A DNA stretch of 64,000 nucleotides from positions 1 through 64,000 of the forward strand of contig NZ_JAHLEF010000010.1 in assembly GCF_018861755.1 (NCBI RefSeq), read 5' to 3'. This document shows positions 45,378-55,102 of the stretch, in pieces. Source of the stretch: Clostridium sp. CF012. Its GTDB lineage: Bacteria > Bacillota > Clostridia > Clostridiales > Clostridiaceae. The position numbers and the translations under genes were made by a program. Each line of letters opens with the position of its first letter. Within the stretch, counting starts at the first letter, position 1. A model generated the notes under the pieces. The model was not told the DNA's origin. It did no database searches and saw nothing but the letters and a program-made list of their open reading frames with translations.

Positions 45378-46718
45378 TTATTTCTTTCTCTTAATATACC
45401 AATATACAGGCAATCCAACTAGTGTTATTGCAAGTCCTATAAGTGCGTTTGAAGTATCAGTCATAAGCGTACTTATTAGGATGTATATACCTCCGATAAT
45501 TCCGATGAGTGGAATTATTGGGTATAATGGTACTTTATAAGGTCTGTCTAAATCTTTATGTTTTGATCTTAAGATAAAGATACCAGCTACTGCCATTGTG
45601 AAGAAAATCCATAAAACGAAGGTGACAAGGTTAGTTAATGTATCAAAAGAACCACTAAATACATATAAACAAGCAAGTCCTACCTCAAAAACAAAAGCGT
45701 TTAATGGAGTTTGATATTTTTCATTAACTTTTCCTATGAATTTATCAAAGGGTAATAGTTTGTCCTGCGCCATGGCAAAAGGGATTCTAACTCCTGTCAT
45801 TAGGTAACCATTTAATGTTCCAAAGATTGAAATTAATATACCTCCAGCGATAAATAATGAGCCGGATTTTCCGAATAAAATTATTGCAGCATCAGAGGCT
45901 ACCTTATTAGAACTTATAACAGCTTTTATAGGAATTATGTTTATAATTGCTAAATTAAATAATACGTAAACTATTATAATAACGACTAGTCCAGTAATTA
46001 TGGATTTTGGTATGTCTTTTTTAGGATTTTTAAGTTCACCTGCTATATTACCTACACCTACCCAGCCATCATAAGCCCAAAGTGTTCCAAGCATAGCGGC
46101 TCCAAACCCAGCGCCAGCTGCTGTAGTGCCTACTGGTAGAGAAAAACTGTGAGCAGTTCCTTTTATAAGGCCTAAAGCAATGATAATAAAAATCGGGATT
46201 AGTTTTGCAATAGTTGCAACGAACTGAATTTTACTACCAAGTTTTGTTGATATAACGTTTGCAGTTGTAATAACAAACAACATTAAAATTGCAAATAGTT
46301 TTTGTTGCATTGGACTCATAGGTACAAAATTTGTTGCTTGAGTTGCCAGGACTATTGCTAAGGCAGCAGCGGCTCCAGGTACATAAACAACAGTTTGTAC
46401 CCAACCAAATAAAAATGCGGCTTTTTCTCCATAAAGCTCTTTGAGATATATAAATATACCTCCAGTTTTTGGAATAGCTGCTGCGATTTCAGCTATAGTA
46501 AGAGCAGAGGCCATAGTTATAATACCACCTGCGATCCAAGCAAGTATTCCAAGGGTTGGAGACCCCGCATTTCTAAAGACAATGGAAGGTTTAAAGAATA
46601 TTCCTGAACCTATAACCATACCTACAACTAAGGTAATGGCTTCGAGTAAACCGATTTCTTTTTTTAGAGTTTTTGGTGAATTATCGATTGAATTAAGTTT
46701 TTTTGATGTTTCCAGAAT
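45378..46718 (-). CDS. APC-family amino acid permease under glycine riboswitch control
   Basis: About 446 residues with 12 hydrophobic helices. GMVIGSGIFFKPS is the APC helix-1 motif. The frame clearly continues 32-33 codons upstream of the first ATG (46619), through LNSIDNSPKTLKKEIGLLEA, to AGAAAGGATGAT. No ATG, GTG or TTG lies in that stretch, so initiation must be at the ATT (46716-46718) or CTG (46713-46715) after the Shine-Dalgarno sequence, or the ATG start truncates helix 1. The tandem glycine riboswitch upstream points to glycine, alanine or serine transport. Confidence 0.85.
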   Translation of the reverse strand: MLETSKKLNSIDNSPKTLKKEIGLLEAITLVVGMVIGSGIFFKPSIVFRNAGSPTLGILAWIAGGIITMASALTIAEIAAAIPKTGGIFIYLKELYGEKAAFLFGWVQTVVYVPGAAAALAIVLATQATNFVPMSPMQQKLFAILMLFVITTANVISTKLGSKIQFVATIAKLIPIFIIIALGLIKGTAHSFSLPVGTTAAGAGFGAAMLGTLWAYDGWVGVGNIAGELKNPKKDIPKSIITGLVVIIIVYVLFNLAIINIIPIKAVISSNKVASDAAIILFGKSGSLFIAGGILISIFGTLNGYLMTGVRIPFAMAQDKLLPFDKFIGKVNEKYQTPLNAFVFEVGLACLYVFSGSFDTLTNLVTFVLWIFFTMAVAGIFILRSKHKDLDRPYKVPLYPIIPLIGIIGGIYILISTLMTDTSNALIGLAITLVGLPVYWYIKRKK

Positions 46719-46843
46719 AAATCATCCTTTCTTTTGTTAGCTTTGGAGTAATAGAAAATTGGTATTAATTAAAGACTTCAGAAGATTATTAATTAGTATG
46801 TATATAGGCTTTTCTCCAAAAAAAGTCATTAAAATATATAAAA

Positions 46844-46890
46844 ACAGGGAGTAAAAGGGCAACGAAAATACATGCCTTTTTACTCCCTGT
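46844..46890 (-). terminator. Riboswitch terminator before the permease gene
   Basis: ACAGGGAGTAAAAGGGC and GCCTTTTTACTCCCTGT form a 17-bp stem (loop 13 nt) followed on the minus strand by TTTTTATATATTTT. The 5' arm continues the GGACAGGG closing strand of aptamer 2, so ligand binding and termination can compete. Confidence 0.8.
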
Positions 46891-47140
46891 CCTTTTATCT
46901 GAAAGTTTCCTTAGATAATCATCTAAGTTGCTCCGTTGATGCCACATTTAAGTAGTCTCTCCAGGGGTATGTCAAATTATTGTACAAAGTATTTAATAAC
47001 AATAGCTAGTCTGTACTAGTCTGTTGATTATTATATACCTAATACCTGAAAGTTTCAAAATAAATCTAAAGCATAGTTTTATTTCTTTCTTCTACGGTTA
47101 TCCAATGTGGATATCTCCAATAATTATCATCCATAAATAT
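46880..47140 (-). ncRNA. Tandem glycine riboswitch upstream of the permease
   Basis: Two glycine (gcvT-type) aptamers read on the minus strand. Aptamer 1 (about 47140-47040): TTGGAGATATCC, ACCGTAGAAG, then AAACTTTCAGGTA. Aptamer 2 (about 46975-46880): CTGGAGAGACTAC, ATCAACGGAGCAAC, then AAACTTTCAGATAAAAGGAC. These are the GGAGA, CCGAAGGRGCAA and CUYUCAGGYAAAAGGAC landmarks. A terminator follows directly. Aptamer 1 is more divergent. Confidence 0.8.
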
Positions 47141-47296
47141 ATATTTTAATATTTCTATATTATTTTAATAGGAAATTTAAATTTAGTCAACAAGTTTTAT
47201 TATACATATAATACTTTAAGAAGAAAATAGTTGTTTTATTGGGTTTATAGTCTAAAGATGTAATATTTGTATATAGATTTTTTAAAACATACAAAT

Positions 47297-47437
47297 TATA
47301 TTATATTTTGGAGAATGACCAAAAATCTATTCCCAAGTAGAATACTTTTCAGAGGCAAGCTTATTTATATTATCTAGATCATAATCAGTAAATTCATACA
47401 AGGAATCAGGATTATTTTCTGTAACAATATAGCTCAT
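47297..47437 (-). pseudogene. Relic of lipoate-protein ligase (lplA) C-terminus
   Basis: Minus-strand codons give NINKLASEKYSTWE, a TAG where family members have Trp, then IFGHSPKYN, which fits the LplA C-terminal KLx-EKYxxWEW-xxGxSPxxN motif. Upstream frames contain stops, and the rest of the ligase is absent. It lies between two glycine riboswitches beside the glycine cleavage operon, whose GcvH needs lipoate. Short match, so tentative. Confidence 0.45.
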
Positions 47438-47683
47438 AATTAAAGCTTAGAATTCCATGATAGATAGAGGCAGTTCCCCCTTGAATTAAGTTTATTGAAC
47501 ATTATGCACTAATGTATTTAATCGAATTATATCGCAAAATTCTGTACAGTGAAACGTGAAAGAATATAACAATCAATATAAAGAAAATTATATATTTTCA
47601 ATCAATCTATTGAAACCGTTTAATTAATGTAGTACAATTGAATTAAAGTACTATACAATATAATTATATATTACGCAGATGAT

Positions 47684-47866
47684 AATATCGAGAGATATCT
47701 ATTCAGAGATAGCCAAAGGAGAAATGTAAAGAGTTGTCAGCTTTTTACAGAAACTTTCAGGCAAATATATCGATATTTGATGGAACTCTGGAAAGTCCAA
47801 TTATTGGCACCGTAGGGGCAATACTATTAAAGTAGAAACTCACAGGTAAAAATACAGGGGTATAAT
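47684..47866 (+). ncRNA. Tandem glycine riboswitch upstream of gcvT
   Basis: Aptamer 1 (47684-47777) is closed by AATATCG/CGATATT and contains GCCAAAGGAGAAAT and AAACTTTCAGGCAAA. Aptamer 2 (about 47779-47866) has GGAACTCTGGAAAG, the core ACCGTAGGGGCAA and ACTCACAGGTAAAAATACAGGGG. Position before gcvT-gcvH-gcvPA-gcvPB and the downstream terminator fit the classic glycine-ON switch. Confidence 0.92.
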
Positions 47867-47910
47867 GACATAAGGTTATTCTTATGATGTTATATCTCTT
47901 TTTTTTATAT
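47862..47910 (+). terminator. Riboswitch terminator before gcvT
   Basis: GACATAAG-GTTATT-CTTATGATGTTATA followed by TCTCTTTTTTT. The stem is moderate; it directly follows aptamer 2 and would be removed when glycine binds. Confidence 0.65.
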
Positions 47911-47949
47911 TTATTTTATATGTTTACAAAAATGGGAGGGGGAATCAAA

Positions 47950-49062
47950 TTGGAAAATTTAAAAAAAACACCTTTATACAATACTTATAGTCAGTATGGT
48001 GGAAAAATAATTGAATTTGGTGGATGGGCAATGCCAGTACAATACGAGGGTATAATCTCTGAACATGAAGCGGTAAGGTATAATGCTGGGCTTTTCGATG
48101 TGTCACACATGGGAGAAGTAGATATTAGTGGAACAGAGGCTTTTGAATTTGTGCAAAATTTAGTTACAAATGATGTAGCGGTGCTTAAAGATAATCAAAT
48201 ACTATATACTTTTATGTGCTATACAAATGGAGGAGTAGTTGATGATCTTTTAGTATATAAGTTTTCTGATGAACATTTTTATCTTGTTATAAATGCAGGA
48301 AATATAGAAAAAGACTTTCAATGGATGCTCCATAATAAGGGCTTATATAATGTAGAAATTACTAATAACTCAGATGTTGTGGCAGAAATTGCTATTCAAG
48401 GACCAAAGGCTCAAATGATACTTCAAAAAATAACTGATATTGATTTAGAGGAAATTAAGTTTTTCTATTGTAAAAGAGATGTCATGGTAGACGGTATAAA
48501 ATGTCTTATTTCAAGAACTGGATATACAGGTGAGGATGGATTTGAAATATACACTTCTAACGATAAAATAGAAAGTTTATGGCATAAACTACTAAAAATA
48601 GGCAAGGAAGATGGACTTCTACCTGCAGGCCTGGGATGTAGGGATACATTAAGATTTGAGGCTTGTTTGCCGCTGTATGGAAATGAAATATCACAGGATA
48701 TTACGCCACTGGAAGCGGGCTTTGGTTATTTTGTGAAACTTCAAAAGCACAGCTTTATAGGAAAAGAAGCGCTAGTTAAGCAAAAAGAAGAAGGCCTTAA
48801 AAGGAAGCTAGTAGGTTTTGAGATGAAGGAAAGAGGAATTCCAAGACATGGATATGAAGTTCGCGTGTTAGGAGAAAAAATTGGGGTGGTAACGACTGGA
48901 TATTTATCGCCTACACTAAAGAAAAATATAGGGCTAGCACTAATTGATTCTAAATATTGTGAATTGGGCACGGAAATAGAAATTGTAATTAGGGATAAAC
49001 CATTAAAAGCTGAAGTAATAAGTAAAAAATTCTATAAAAAATTACCACAAATAAAAAATTAG
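47950..49062 (+). CDS. gcvT: Glycine cleavage system T protein (aminomethyltransferase)
   Basis: 371 residues. FGGWAMPVQYEG, FDVSHMGEVDI, RTGYTGEDGFEIY and LGCRDTLRFEA are conserved tetrahydrofolate-binding and catalytic motifs. It takes the aminomethyl group from GcvH and yields methylene-tetrahydrofolate and ammonia. The start is the TTG at 47950, with GGGAGGGGG eight bases before it; frames starting at 47884 would read through the riboswitch terminator. First gene of the gcv operon; gcvH follows 10 bp on. Confidence 0.95.
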   Translation: MENLKKTPLYNTYSQYGGKIIEFGGWAMPVQYEGIISEHEAVRYNAGLFDVSHMGEVDISGTEAFEFVQNLVTNDVAVLKDNQILYTFMCYTNGGVVDDLLVYKFSDEHFYLVINAGNIEKDFQWMLHNKGLYNVEITNNSDVVAEIAIQGPKAQMILQKITDIDLEEIKFFYCKRDVMVDGIKCLISRTGYTGEDGFEIYTSNDKIESLWHKLLKIGKEDGLLPAGLGCRDTLRFEACLPLYGNEISQDITPLEAGFGYFVKLQKHSFIGKEALVKQKEEGLKRKLVGFEMKERGIPRHGYEVRVLGEKIGVVTTGYLSPTLKKNIGLALIDSKYCELGTEIEIVIRDKPLKAEVISKKFYKKLPQIKN

Positions 49063-49072
49063 GGGGATTAAA

Positions 49073-49456
49073 ATGAAAACATTAAAAGAATTATTTTATA
49101 GCAATGACCATGAGTGGGTGAAAATTCAAGGAAATAAGGCATATGTAGGAATTTCTGATTTTGCACAGCATGCACTAGGAGATATTGTTTTTGTTGAACT
49201 ACCTGAGATAGATGCAGAATTTACTAGTGGAGACGTTTTTGGGGTCATTGAATCTGTTAAAGCAGCTTCTGATATGATTATTCCGCTCAGTGGGAAGGTA
49301 ATAGGTATAAATGAGGATATAGTAGATAATCCAGTGTTAGTAAATGACGACTGCTATGAAAATTGGATGCTTCTTATAGAAATTAGTAATATGGAAGAAA
49401 TAAAAGGGCTTATGAACGAAGCGCAATATATTGAATATTGCAGTAAGGAGGAGTAA
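49073..49456 (+). CDS. gcvH: Glycine cleavage system H protein (lipoyl carrier)
   Basis: 127 residues. The lipoyl-lysine is Lys63 in [32 protein letters not shown] marks the N-terminal half. It shuttles the aminomethyl group between P, T and L proteins. AGGGGG before the ATG. No intact lipoate-attachment gene lies in this window; only a lplA relic is 1.6 kb upstream. Confidence 0.96.
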   Translation: MKTLKELFYSNDHEWVKIQGNKAYVGISDFAQHALGDIVFVELPEIDAEFTSGDVFGVIESVKAASDMIIPLSGKVIGINEDIVDNPVLVNDDCYENWMLLIEISNMEEIKGLMNEAQYIEYCSKEE

Positions 49457-49457
49457 T

Positions 49458-50801
49458 ATGTTTCCATATATATCCAATACTTTTGAAGACGAAAAGGTAA
49501 TGTTAAAATCCATAGGTGTAGAAACGGTACAGGAGTTATTCTCAGATATACCTAATGATGTAAAGTTAAATAGAGAGTTAAATATTAATCCATCTATGTC
49601 AGAACTAGAAGTGCAAAAACACATGAAAACCCTTTGGGGTAAAAATAAAAGCACGGAGGAATTAGTTTGCTTTTTAGGAGCTGGAGTTTACGATCATTAT
49701 ATTCCTTCTATAATAAAGCATTTAACTTCAAGATCAGAATTCTACACAGCATATACGCCTTATCAACCTGAGATAAGCCAAGGTACCCTTCAGGCTATTT
49801 TTGAATATCAAACATTAATATGCGATTTAACAGGACTAGATGTGGCAAATGCATCTATGTATGATGGAGCTACAGCTTGTGCTGAAGGGGCTATTATGGC
49901 TGTTGAAAGCACAAAAAGAAAAACTATAATTGTATCTAAAACCGTGCATCCTGAAATAAGAAAAGTTCTTTATACCTACACGAAATTTAAGAATATAGAA
50001 CTAATAGAGGTAGATGAAAAGGATGGAGTCACTGATACTATAAAATTAAAGGAGCTTGTAGATAGTAGAGTGGCAGGAGTTATAGTTCAAAATCCTAATT
50101 TCTTTGGAATAATTGAAGATATGGGGTTGGTTGAAAAGATTACTCATGATAACAAAGCTCTATTAATAATGAGTGTAGATCCTATATCCCTTGCCATATT
50201 AAAAACTCCGGGAGAAATAAAGGCAGACATTGTGGTAGGCGAAGGTCAATCTCTTGGAAACCATATGAATTTTGGCGGACCTTATTTGGGATTCATGGCA
50301 ACAACTACAAAACTTATGAGAAAAATACCAGGAAGGATTGTAGGCCAAACCGTTGATGTAGATGGAAAAAGAGCTTTTGTATTAACACTTCAAGCTAGAG
50401 AACAACATATAAGACGCGAAAAAGCATCTTCAAATATATGTTCAAATCAGGCGCTAAATGCATTAACTGCTGCAATTTATCTTATAACTATGGGAAAACA
50501 GGGATTAAAAGAAGTAGCATATCAAAGTATGCAAAAGGCACACTATGCTTTTGATGAAATTATTAAACTAGAAAAGTACAAGCCAGTATTTGATAAACCT
50601 TTCTTTAAGGAATTTGTGATTCAAGGACATGGAAGTGCTAGTGTTATCAATGACAAATTATTAGAGAGTAATATACTTGGCGGATATGATATAGAGAAAG
50701 ATTACCCGGATCATAAAAATGCTCTGCTACTGTGTGTAACAGAAAAAAGAACAAAATTGGAAATTAACGCGCTAACAGCTGCAATGGAGGGTATAAAATG
50801 A
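49458..50801 (+). CDS. gcvPA: Glycine dehydrogenase (decarboxylating) subunit 1
   Basis: 447 residues, the N-terminal half of the split P protein: [29 protein letters not shown] and [11 protein letters not shown] are conserved. With GcvPB it decarboxylates glycine. The start is the ATG at 49458 with AAGGAGGAG before it, one base after the gcvH TAA; frames starting further upstream lie inside gcvH. It overlaps gcvPB by 4 bp (ATGA). Confidence 0.96.
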   Translation: MFPYISNTFEDEKVMLKSIGVETVQELFSDIPNDVKLNRELNINPSMSELEVQKHMKTLWGKNKSTEELVCFLGAGVYDHYIPSIIKHLTSRSEFYTAYTPYQPEISQGTLQAIFEYQTLICDLTGLDVANASMYDGATACAEGAIMAVESTKRKTIIVSKTVHPEIRKVLYTYTKFKNIELIEVDEKDGVTDTIKLKELVDSRVAGVIVQNPNFFGIIEDMGLVEKITHDNKALLIMSVDPISLAILKTPGEIKADIVVGEGQSLGNHMNFGGPYLGFMATTTKLMRKIPGRIVGQTVDVDGKRAFVLTLQAREQHIRREKASSNICSNQALNALTAAIYLITMGKQGLKEVAYQSMQKAHYAFDEIIKLEKYKPVFDKPFFKEFVIQGHGSASVINDKLLESNILGGYDIEKDYPDHKNALLLCVTEKRTKLEINALTAAMEGIK

Positions 50802-52258
50802 AAGAGTATAATAAATTAATATTTGAGATCTCAAAAGAGGGAAGACAAGCCTATAAATTACCTCCATGTGATGTAGAGAGTACCGATATTAGAGAAATGA
50901 TTCCGCAGCATTTATTAAGCAATAAAGATATAACACTTCCGGAAGTAAGTGAAGTAGATGTTATAAGGCATTTTACTTTATTGTCTAATAAAAATTATGG
51001 TGTAGATACTGGTTTTTATCCACTAGGCTCTTGTACTATGAAGTATAACCCGAAAATTAATGAAGATATGGCGTCAATTCCTTCATTTACGGGGATTCAT
51101 CCTTATCAAAATGAGAAAACCGTACAAGGCTCATTACAATTAATGTATGAACTTAGTGAAAAATTAGCTGAGGTTTGTGGCATGGATCAGGTTTCGCTCC
51201 AACCTTCGGCAGGTGCTCATGGGGAACTTACTGGACTTATTATTATAAAGGCTTTTCATGAAAATGCTGGTGATTTTAAAAGGAATAAAATTATAGTACC
51301 AGATTCAGCTCATGGAACTAATCCAGCTAGTGCTAATGTAGCAGGCTTTGATATTGTTGAAATTAAATCTGATGAAAAGGGCAATGTAGATTTAGATAGC
51401 TTGAAATCAGTATTAAACGAAGAAATAGCAGGGCTAATGCTTACGAATCCAAACACCCTGGGACTTTTTGATGAGAATATTAAAGAAATATCAAAACTAG
51501 TGCATGAAGCTGGAGGGCTTGTATATTATGACGGAGCAAATTTAAATGCCATTATGGGCATGGCAAGACCAGGAGATATGGGCTTTGATGTAGTTCATAT
51601 GAACCTTCATAAAACATTTTCTACACCTCATGGTGGTGGTGGGCCAGGAAGCGGACCAGTAGGAGTTAAAAAAGAACTGATACCATATCTACCTGTACCA
51701 ATAGTAGAAAAGAAAGAAGAAAACTATACTCTTAATTACGATAAACCACTATCTATTGGAAAGATAAAGAGTTTTTACGGTAATTTTGGAGTGCTTGTTC
51801 GCGCATATACTTATATACTCTCAATGGGCGCTGAGGGATTAAAGAAGGCAAGTGAAATGGCAGTGCTTAATGCAAATTATATGAAAAGCAAACTGAAGGA
51901 CTATTATTATTTGCCAATTGATAAAGTTTGCAAACACGAATTTGTTTTAGGTGGCTTAGAACAAGGACTGAGCGAAGTAACTACTTTAGATATTGCTAAG
52001 AGACTTTTAGATTATGGATATCATCCTCCTACAATATATTTTCCTCTAATTGTGGATAATGCAATTATGATAGAACCTACAGAAACAGAAAGTCTTGAAA
52101 CTATGGATGCTTTTATTGAAGCTATGATAAGTATTTCGAAGGAAGCAAAAGAAAATCCTGAGTTACTAAAGAAGGCGCCATATAATACAGTTGTTAGAAG
52201 GCTTGATGAAGTTCGCGCTGCTAGATATCCAGTTTTAAAATATACTAAAACAATTTAA
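50798..52258 (+). CDS. gcvPB: Glycine dehydrogenase (decarboxylating) subunit 2
   Basis: 486 residues, the PLP-binding half: [20 protein letters not shown] holds the Schiff-base lysine, with [16 protein letters not shown] and PSAGAHGE upstream. It forms the P protein with GcvPA. Its ATG overlaps the gcvPA stop. A hairpin and ~100 bp separate it from lpd. Confidence 0.96.
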   Translation: MKEYNKLIFEISKEGRQAYKLPPCDVESTDIREMIPQHLLSNKDITLPEVSEVDVIRHFTLLSNKNYGVDTGFYPLGSCTMKYNPKINEDMASIPSFTGIHPYQNEKTVQGSLQLMYELSEKLAEVCGMDQVSLQPSAGAHGELTGLIIIKAFHENAGDFKRNKIIVPDSAHGTNPASANVAGFDIVEIKSDEKGNVDLDSLKSVLNEEIAGLMLTNPNTLGLFDENIKEISKLVHEAGGLVYYDGANLNAIMGMARPGDMGFDVVHMNLHKTFSTPHGGGGPGSGPVGVKKELIPYLPVPIVEKKEENYTLNYDKPLSIGKIKSFYGNFGVLVRAYTYILSMGAEGLKKASEMAVLNANYMKSKLKDYYYLPIDKVCKHEFVLGGLEQGLSEVTTLDIAKRLLDYGYHPPTIYFPLIVDNAIMIEPTETESLETMDAFIEAMISISKEAKENPELLKKAPYNTVVRRLDEVRAARYPVLKYTKTI

Positions 52259-52261
52259 CAC

Positions 52262-52292
52262 AAACTTCGGGATAGATAAACTATCCCGAAGT
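52262..52292 (+). terminator. Hairpin between gcvPB and lpd
   Basis: AAACTTCGGGATAG-ATAAA-CTATCCCGAAGTTT, a 14-bp perfect stem. There is no T-tract (ATCTAATTC follows), so it may only attenuate or stabilise the gcv mRNA. Confidence 0.55.
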
Positions 52293-52359
52293 TTATCTAA
52301 TTCATCTCACAGTGAATTTAAAATATTATACATAAACACAACTTATAGGAGGGGCAGTG

Positions 52360-53778
52360 ATGGAGAAGGACATAGTGATGGACAGGGATATAGTTATAAT
52401 TGGTGGAGGTCCTGGGGGATATGTTGCTGCTATTAGAGCAGCTCAGCTTGGTGCCCGGGTTTGTATTATAGAAAAAGCTGAGTTTGGTGGTACTTGTTTA
52501 AATAGAGGATGTATTCCTACAAAGGTGCTGTATAGAAATGCTGAAATCTTAAATACTTTAAAGAATATTAATGAATTTGGAATAAAAGTTGATAGTTATA
52601 GTATTAGCGTAGAAGAAATTCAAAATAGAAAAGACAAAATAGTAAACCAGTTGGTAAGTGGGGTAGAACAATTATTAAAGGCTAACAATATAGATATAAT
52701 TTTAGGGACAGCTTCACTAAAAGATAGAAATACAGTTTCTATTTTATTTCAGAATGGAGAAATAAGAGAAATAACATCTAAGAATATAATTATAGCAACT
52801 GGCTCTGTTCCATCAATGCCTAATATTCCGGGCATAAACCTACCAGGAGTATTTACTAGTGAAAGTATACTTGAATTTAAAGAAGTTCCTAATAATTTAG
52901 CCATTATAGGTGGTGGGGTTATAGGGATGGAGTTTGCAGGAATATTTAATGCCTTAGGATCAAAAGTAACTATAATAGAGTTTTTGCCTAGTATTCTTGC
53001 TCAAGTGGATACTGATTTAACAAAAAGGCTTAGTGTTTCACTTAAAAGAAAAGGAATGGGTATAAATACCAATACAAAGGTAATTAGAATTGAGAAGAAT
53101 AATGATGGAATAATTGTAACTGCAGAAGGCAAAAGTGGAGAAATTGTGTTTATGACAGACAAGGTACTTGTGTCTGTTGGTCGAACACCTATGACTGAAG
53201 GCCTTAATATTGAAAAGTTAGGTATATTGATTAATAGAAAGGCTATTGTGGTAGATGAAAATTATGAAACTAATATCCCGCAGGTATATGCTATTGGCGA
53301 TGTTAATGGGAAAAGTATGCTTGCGCATGTTGCATCACACCAAGGTAAAAAGGTAGCTGAAAAAATTATGGGGTTTATTACTCCACATTCTAGTGAAATA
53401 ATACCAAGTTGCATTTTTGTATTTCCAGAGATAGCTTGCGTCGGTATTACAGAAAATGAAGCTAAAGAAAGTTCAATAGAGTATAAAACAAGTAAGTTTT
53501 TATTTGGTGCTAATGGCAAGGCTTTGGCACTAGGTGAAGGCGAAGGAATGATAAAGGTTATATCTTCACTTGATAATAAAATCCTTGGAGTTCATATAAT
53601 GGGACCCCATGCATCAGATTTAATTCATGAAGGTACCATGGCTATAAATAATAATATGAAGGTAGATGACATTACTAGCATGATACATGCTCATCCAACT
53701 TTATCTGAAGCTTTTGAAGAAGCTGTATTAGGGTTAAAAGGTGAAGGTATTCATTCAGTACCAACTAAAAAGAGATAA
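52360..53778 (+). CDS. lpdA: Dihydrolipoyl dehydrogenase (L protein)
   Basis: About 472 residues. FAD motif IIGGGPGGYVAAIRAAQLG, redox disulfide GGTCLNRGCIPTK, NAD motif IIGGGVIGMEFAG, and the C-terminal HAHPTLSEAFEEA with the catalytic His-Glu pair. It re-oxidises the lipoyl arm of GcvH. ATG at 52360 with AGGAGGGG upstream (a GTG directly before it is less likely). It is the last gene of the glycine-cleavage cluster. Confidence 0.95.
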   Translation: MEKDIVMDRDIVIIGGGPGGYVAAIRAAQLGARVCIIEKAEFGGTCLNRGCIPTKVLYRNAEILNTLKNINEFGIKVDSYSISVEEIQNRKDKIVNQLVSGVEQLLKANNIDIILGTASLKDRNTVSILFQNGEIREITSKNIIIATGSVPSMPNIPGINLPGVFTSESILEFKEVPNNLAIIGGGVIGMEFAGIFNALGSKVTIIEFLPSILAQVDTDLTKRLSVSLKRKGMGINTNTKVIRIEKNNDGIIVTAEGKSGEIVFMTDKVLVSVGRTPMTEGLNIEKLGILINRKAIVVDENYETNIPQVYAIGDVNGKSMLAHVASHQGKKVAEKIMGFITPHSSEIIPSCIFVFPEIACVGITENEAKESSIEYKTSKFLFGANGKALALGEGEGMIKVISSLDNKILGVHIMGPHASDLIHEGTMAINNNMKVDDITSMIHAHPTLSEAFEEAVLGLKGEGIHSVPTKKR

Positions 53779-53788
53779 AAGCAATATA

Positions 53789-53822
53789 AAAAAATTGGCA
53801 GAGTACCTGTCAATTTTTTTTA
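53789..53822 (+). terminator. Terminator of lpdA
   Basis: ATTGGCAG-AGTAC-CTGTCAATTTTTTTT, 8-bp stem with A-tract before and T-tract after, 12 bp past the stop. Confidence 0.85.
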
Positions 53823-53831
53823 TATATAGAT

Positions 53832-53849
53832 GGGGACGGTTAACAACTA
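53832..53849. repeat. Single GTTAACCGTCCC repeat
   Basis: GGGGACGGTTAACAACTA, inverted relative to the copy at 56109, downstream of the lpdA terminator. The rest of 53850-54116 is AT-rich without visible features. Confidence 0.8.
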
Positions 53850-54116
53850 ATGATTATAATTATGAAATAATGAAATTGAGGTAATTGATATAGGGGGTCA
53901 TGTTAATTTAAGTTTAGGTACTCAAAAGATATAAAGTAGAATTGTTATTTGCCATAGATATCTATTGTTATTAAATATATAATATAAGATAGAATTATTA
54001 ATTAATGGTTTATTAAGAATTAGTAAAACTATTTTAGTACATATTATTTAAAAAGGTATTAACTAGTTTTAAATTGTAAAAATTAATATTGTAGTGAACT
54101 AAATGGAGGAATGAAA

Positions 54117-54869
54117 ATGAGATTATTATTGACAAATGATGATGGTATAAATGCAAAAGGGATATATGCACTAGCAAAAGAGCTGGAAAAAAATCATGAA
54201 GTAATTATCGTAGCACCAGATAGTGAAAGGAGCGCCTGTGGACATTCAATAACTCTTTCAAGGCCGCTTATTGTAAAAAAAATTGTGTTAGAAGGATTAG
54301 AATCAAAAGCTTTTAGTGTCGATGGAACACCAGCTGACTGTGTGAAAATCGCAATTAATAAGCTTATTGAAGGTGAAATAGATATGGTAGTATCAGGAAT
54401 TAATAAAGGTTTAAATTTAGGTACGGATGTTCTATATTCTGGTACAGTTTCTGCAGCTATTGAAGCATCCATTTATAAAGTACCATCTATGGCGATTTCA
54501 ATGCAGATTAATAAAAATGTTGAAAATTATGAAATGGCTTCAAAATATGCGGGAGAGATACTGCTTAAGGCTAAGCAGCATAACATTAAAAATGATATTG
54601 TGTTAAATGTAAATGTTCCATTGCTAAAAAAGAATGAGATAAAAGGGATTAAAGTATGTAAAATTGGAAGTAGATTGTATAACAACCGCTATAGTGGAAC
54701 TGCTGGAGAAAACAATGGAACTCAGTATGAAATTAATGGCGAATTAATAGATATTCATGAGGAGGATTCTGATACCTTATACTTTAAAGAGGGGTATGTA
54801 ACTGTAACTCCACTTCATTATGATTTAACTAATTTTAAAATATTGAATGATGTAAGTGAATGGTTTTAA
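54117..54869 (+). CDS. surE: 5'/3'-nucleotidase SurE
   Basis: About 250 residues. Metal site RLLLTNDDGINAKG (Asp-Asp), SERSACGHSITLSRPL and VSGINKGLNLGTDVLYSGT are the SurE signature. It dephosphorylates nucleoside monophosphates in stationary phase or stress. I place the start at the second ATG (54117): GGAGG is eight bases before it, but only two before the first ATG (54111). Confidence 0.94.
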   Translation: MRLLLTNDDGINAKGIYALAKELEKNHEVIIVAPDSERSACGHSITLSRPLIVKKIVLEGLESKAFSVDGTPADCVKIAINKLIEGEIDMVVSGINKGLNLGTDVLYSGTVSAAIEASIYKVPSMAISMQINKNVENYEMASKYAGEILLKAKQHNIKNDIVLNVNVPLLKKNEIKGIKVCKIGSRLYNNRYSGTAGENNGTQYEINGELIDIHEEDSDTLYFKEGYVTVTPLHYDLTNFKILNDVSEWF

Positions 54870-54903
54870 TATTTATTATTGATTCAGTTTGACTAATTTT
54901 ATT

Positions 54904-54936
54904 TAGCTTCTAAAAATAATAAATATTTTTAGAAGC
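54904..54936. terminator. Terminator after surE
   Basis: AGCTTCTAAAAAT-AATAAAT-ATTTTTAGAAGCT, a 13-bp perfect stem about 35 bp after surE. Confidence 0.75.
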
Positions 54937-55102
54937 TTGTACTATTTCAGCGAACTAAAATATACTTATAATATTCTTTGATTTTTTTATTACAAGAGAT
55001 TAATGAATATCTATCTTTAATATATAATTTAAATGAAGATTAATAAATATGCTTAGATTAAATAATAACCCTAATATCTAAGTACATGCATATGAATATT
55101 TG

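Noticed and set aside
47884-47949. Upstream extension of gcvT starting at 47884
   Set aside because: Those codons cover the riboswitch terminator, and a strong Shine-Dalgarno sequence points to the TTG at 47950.
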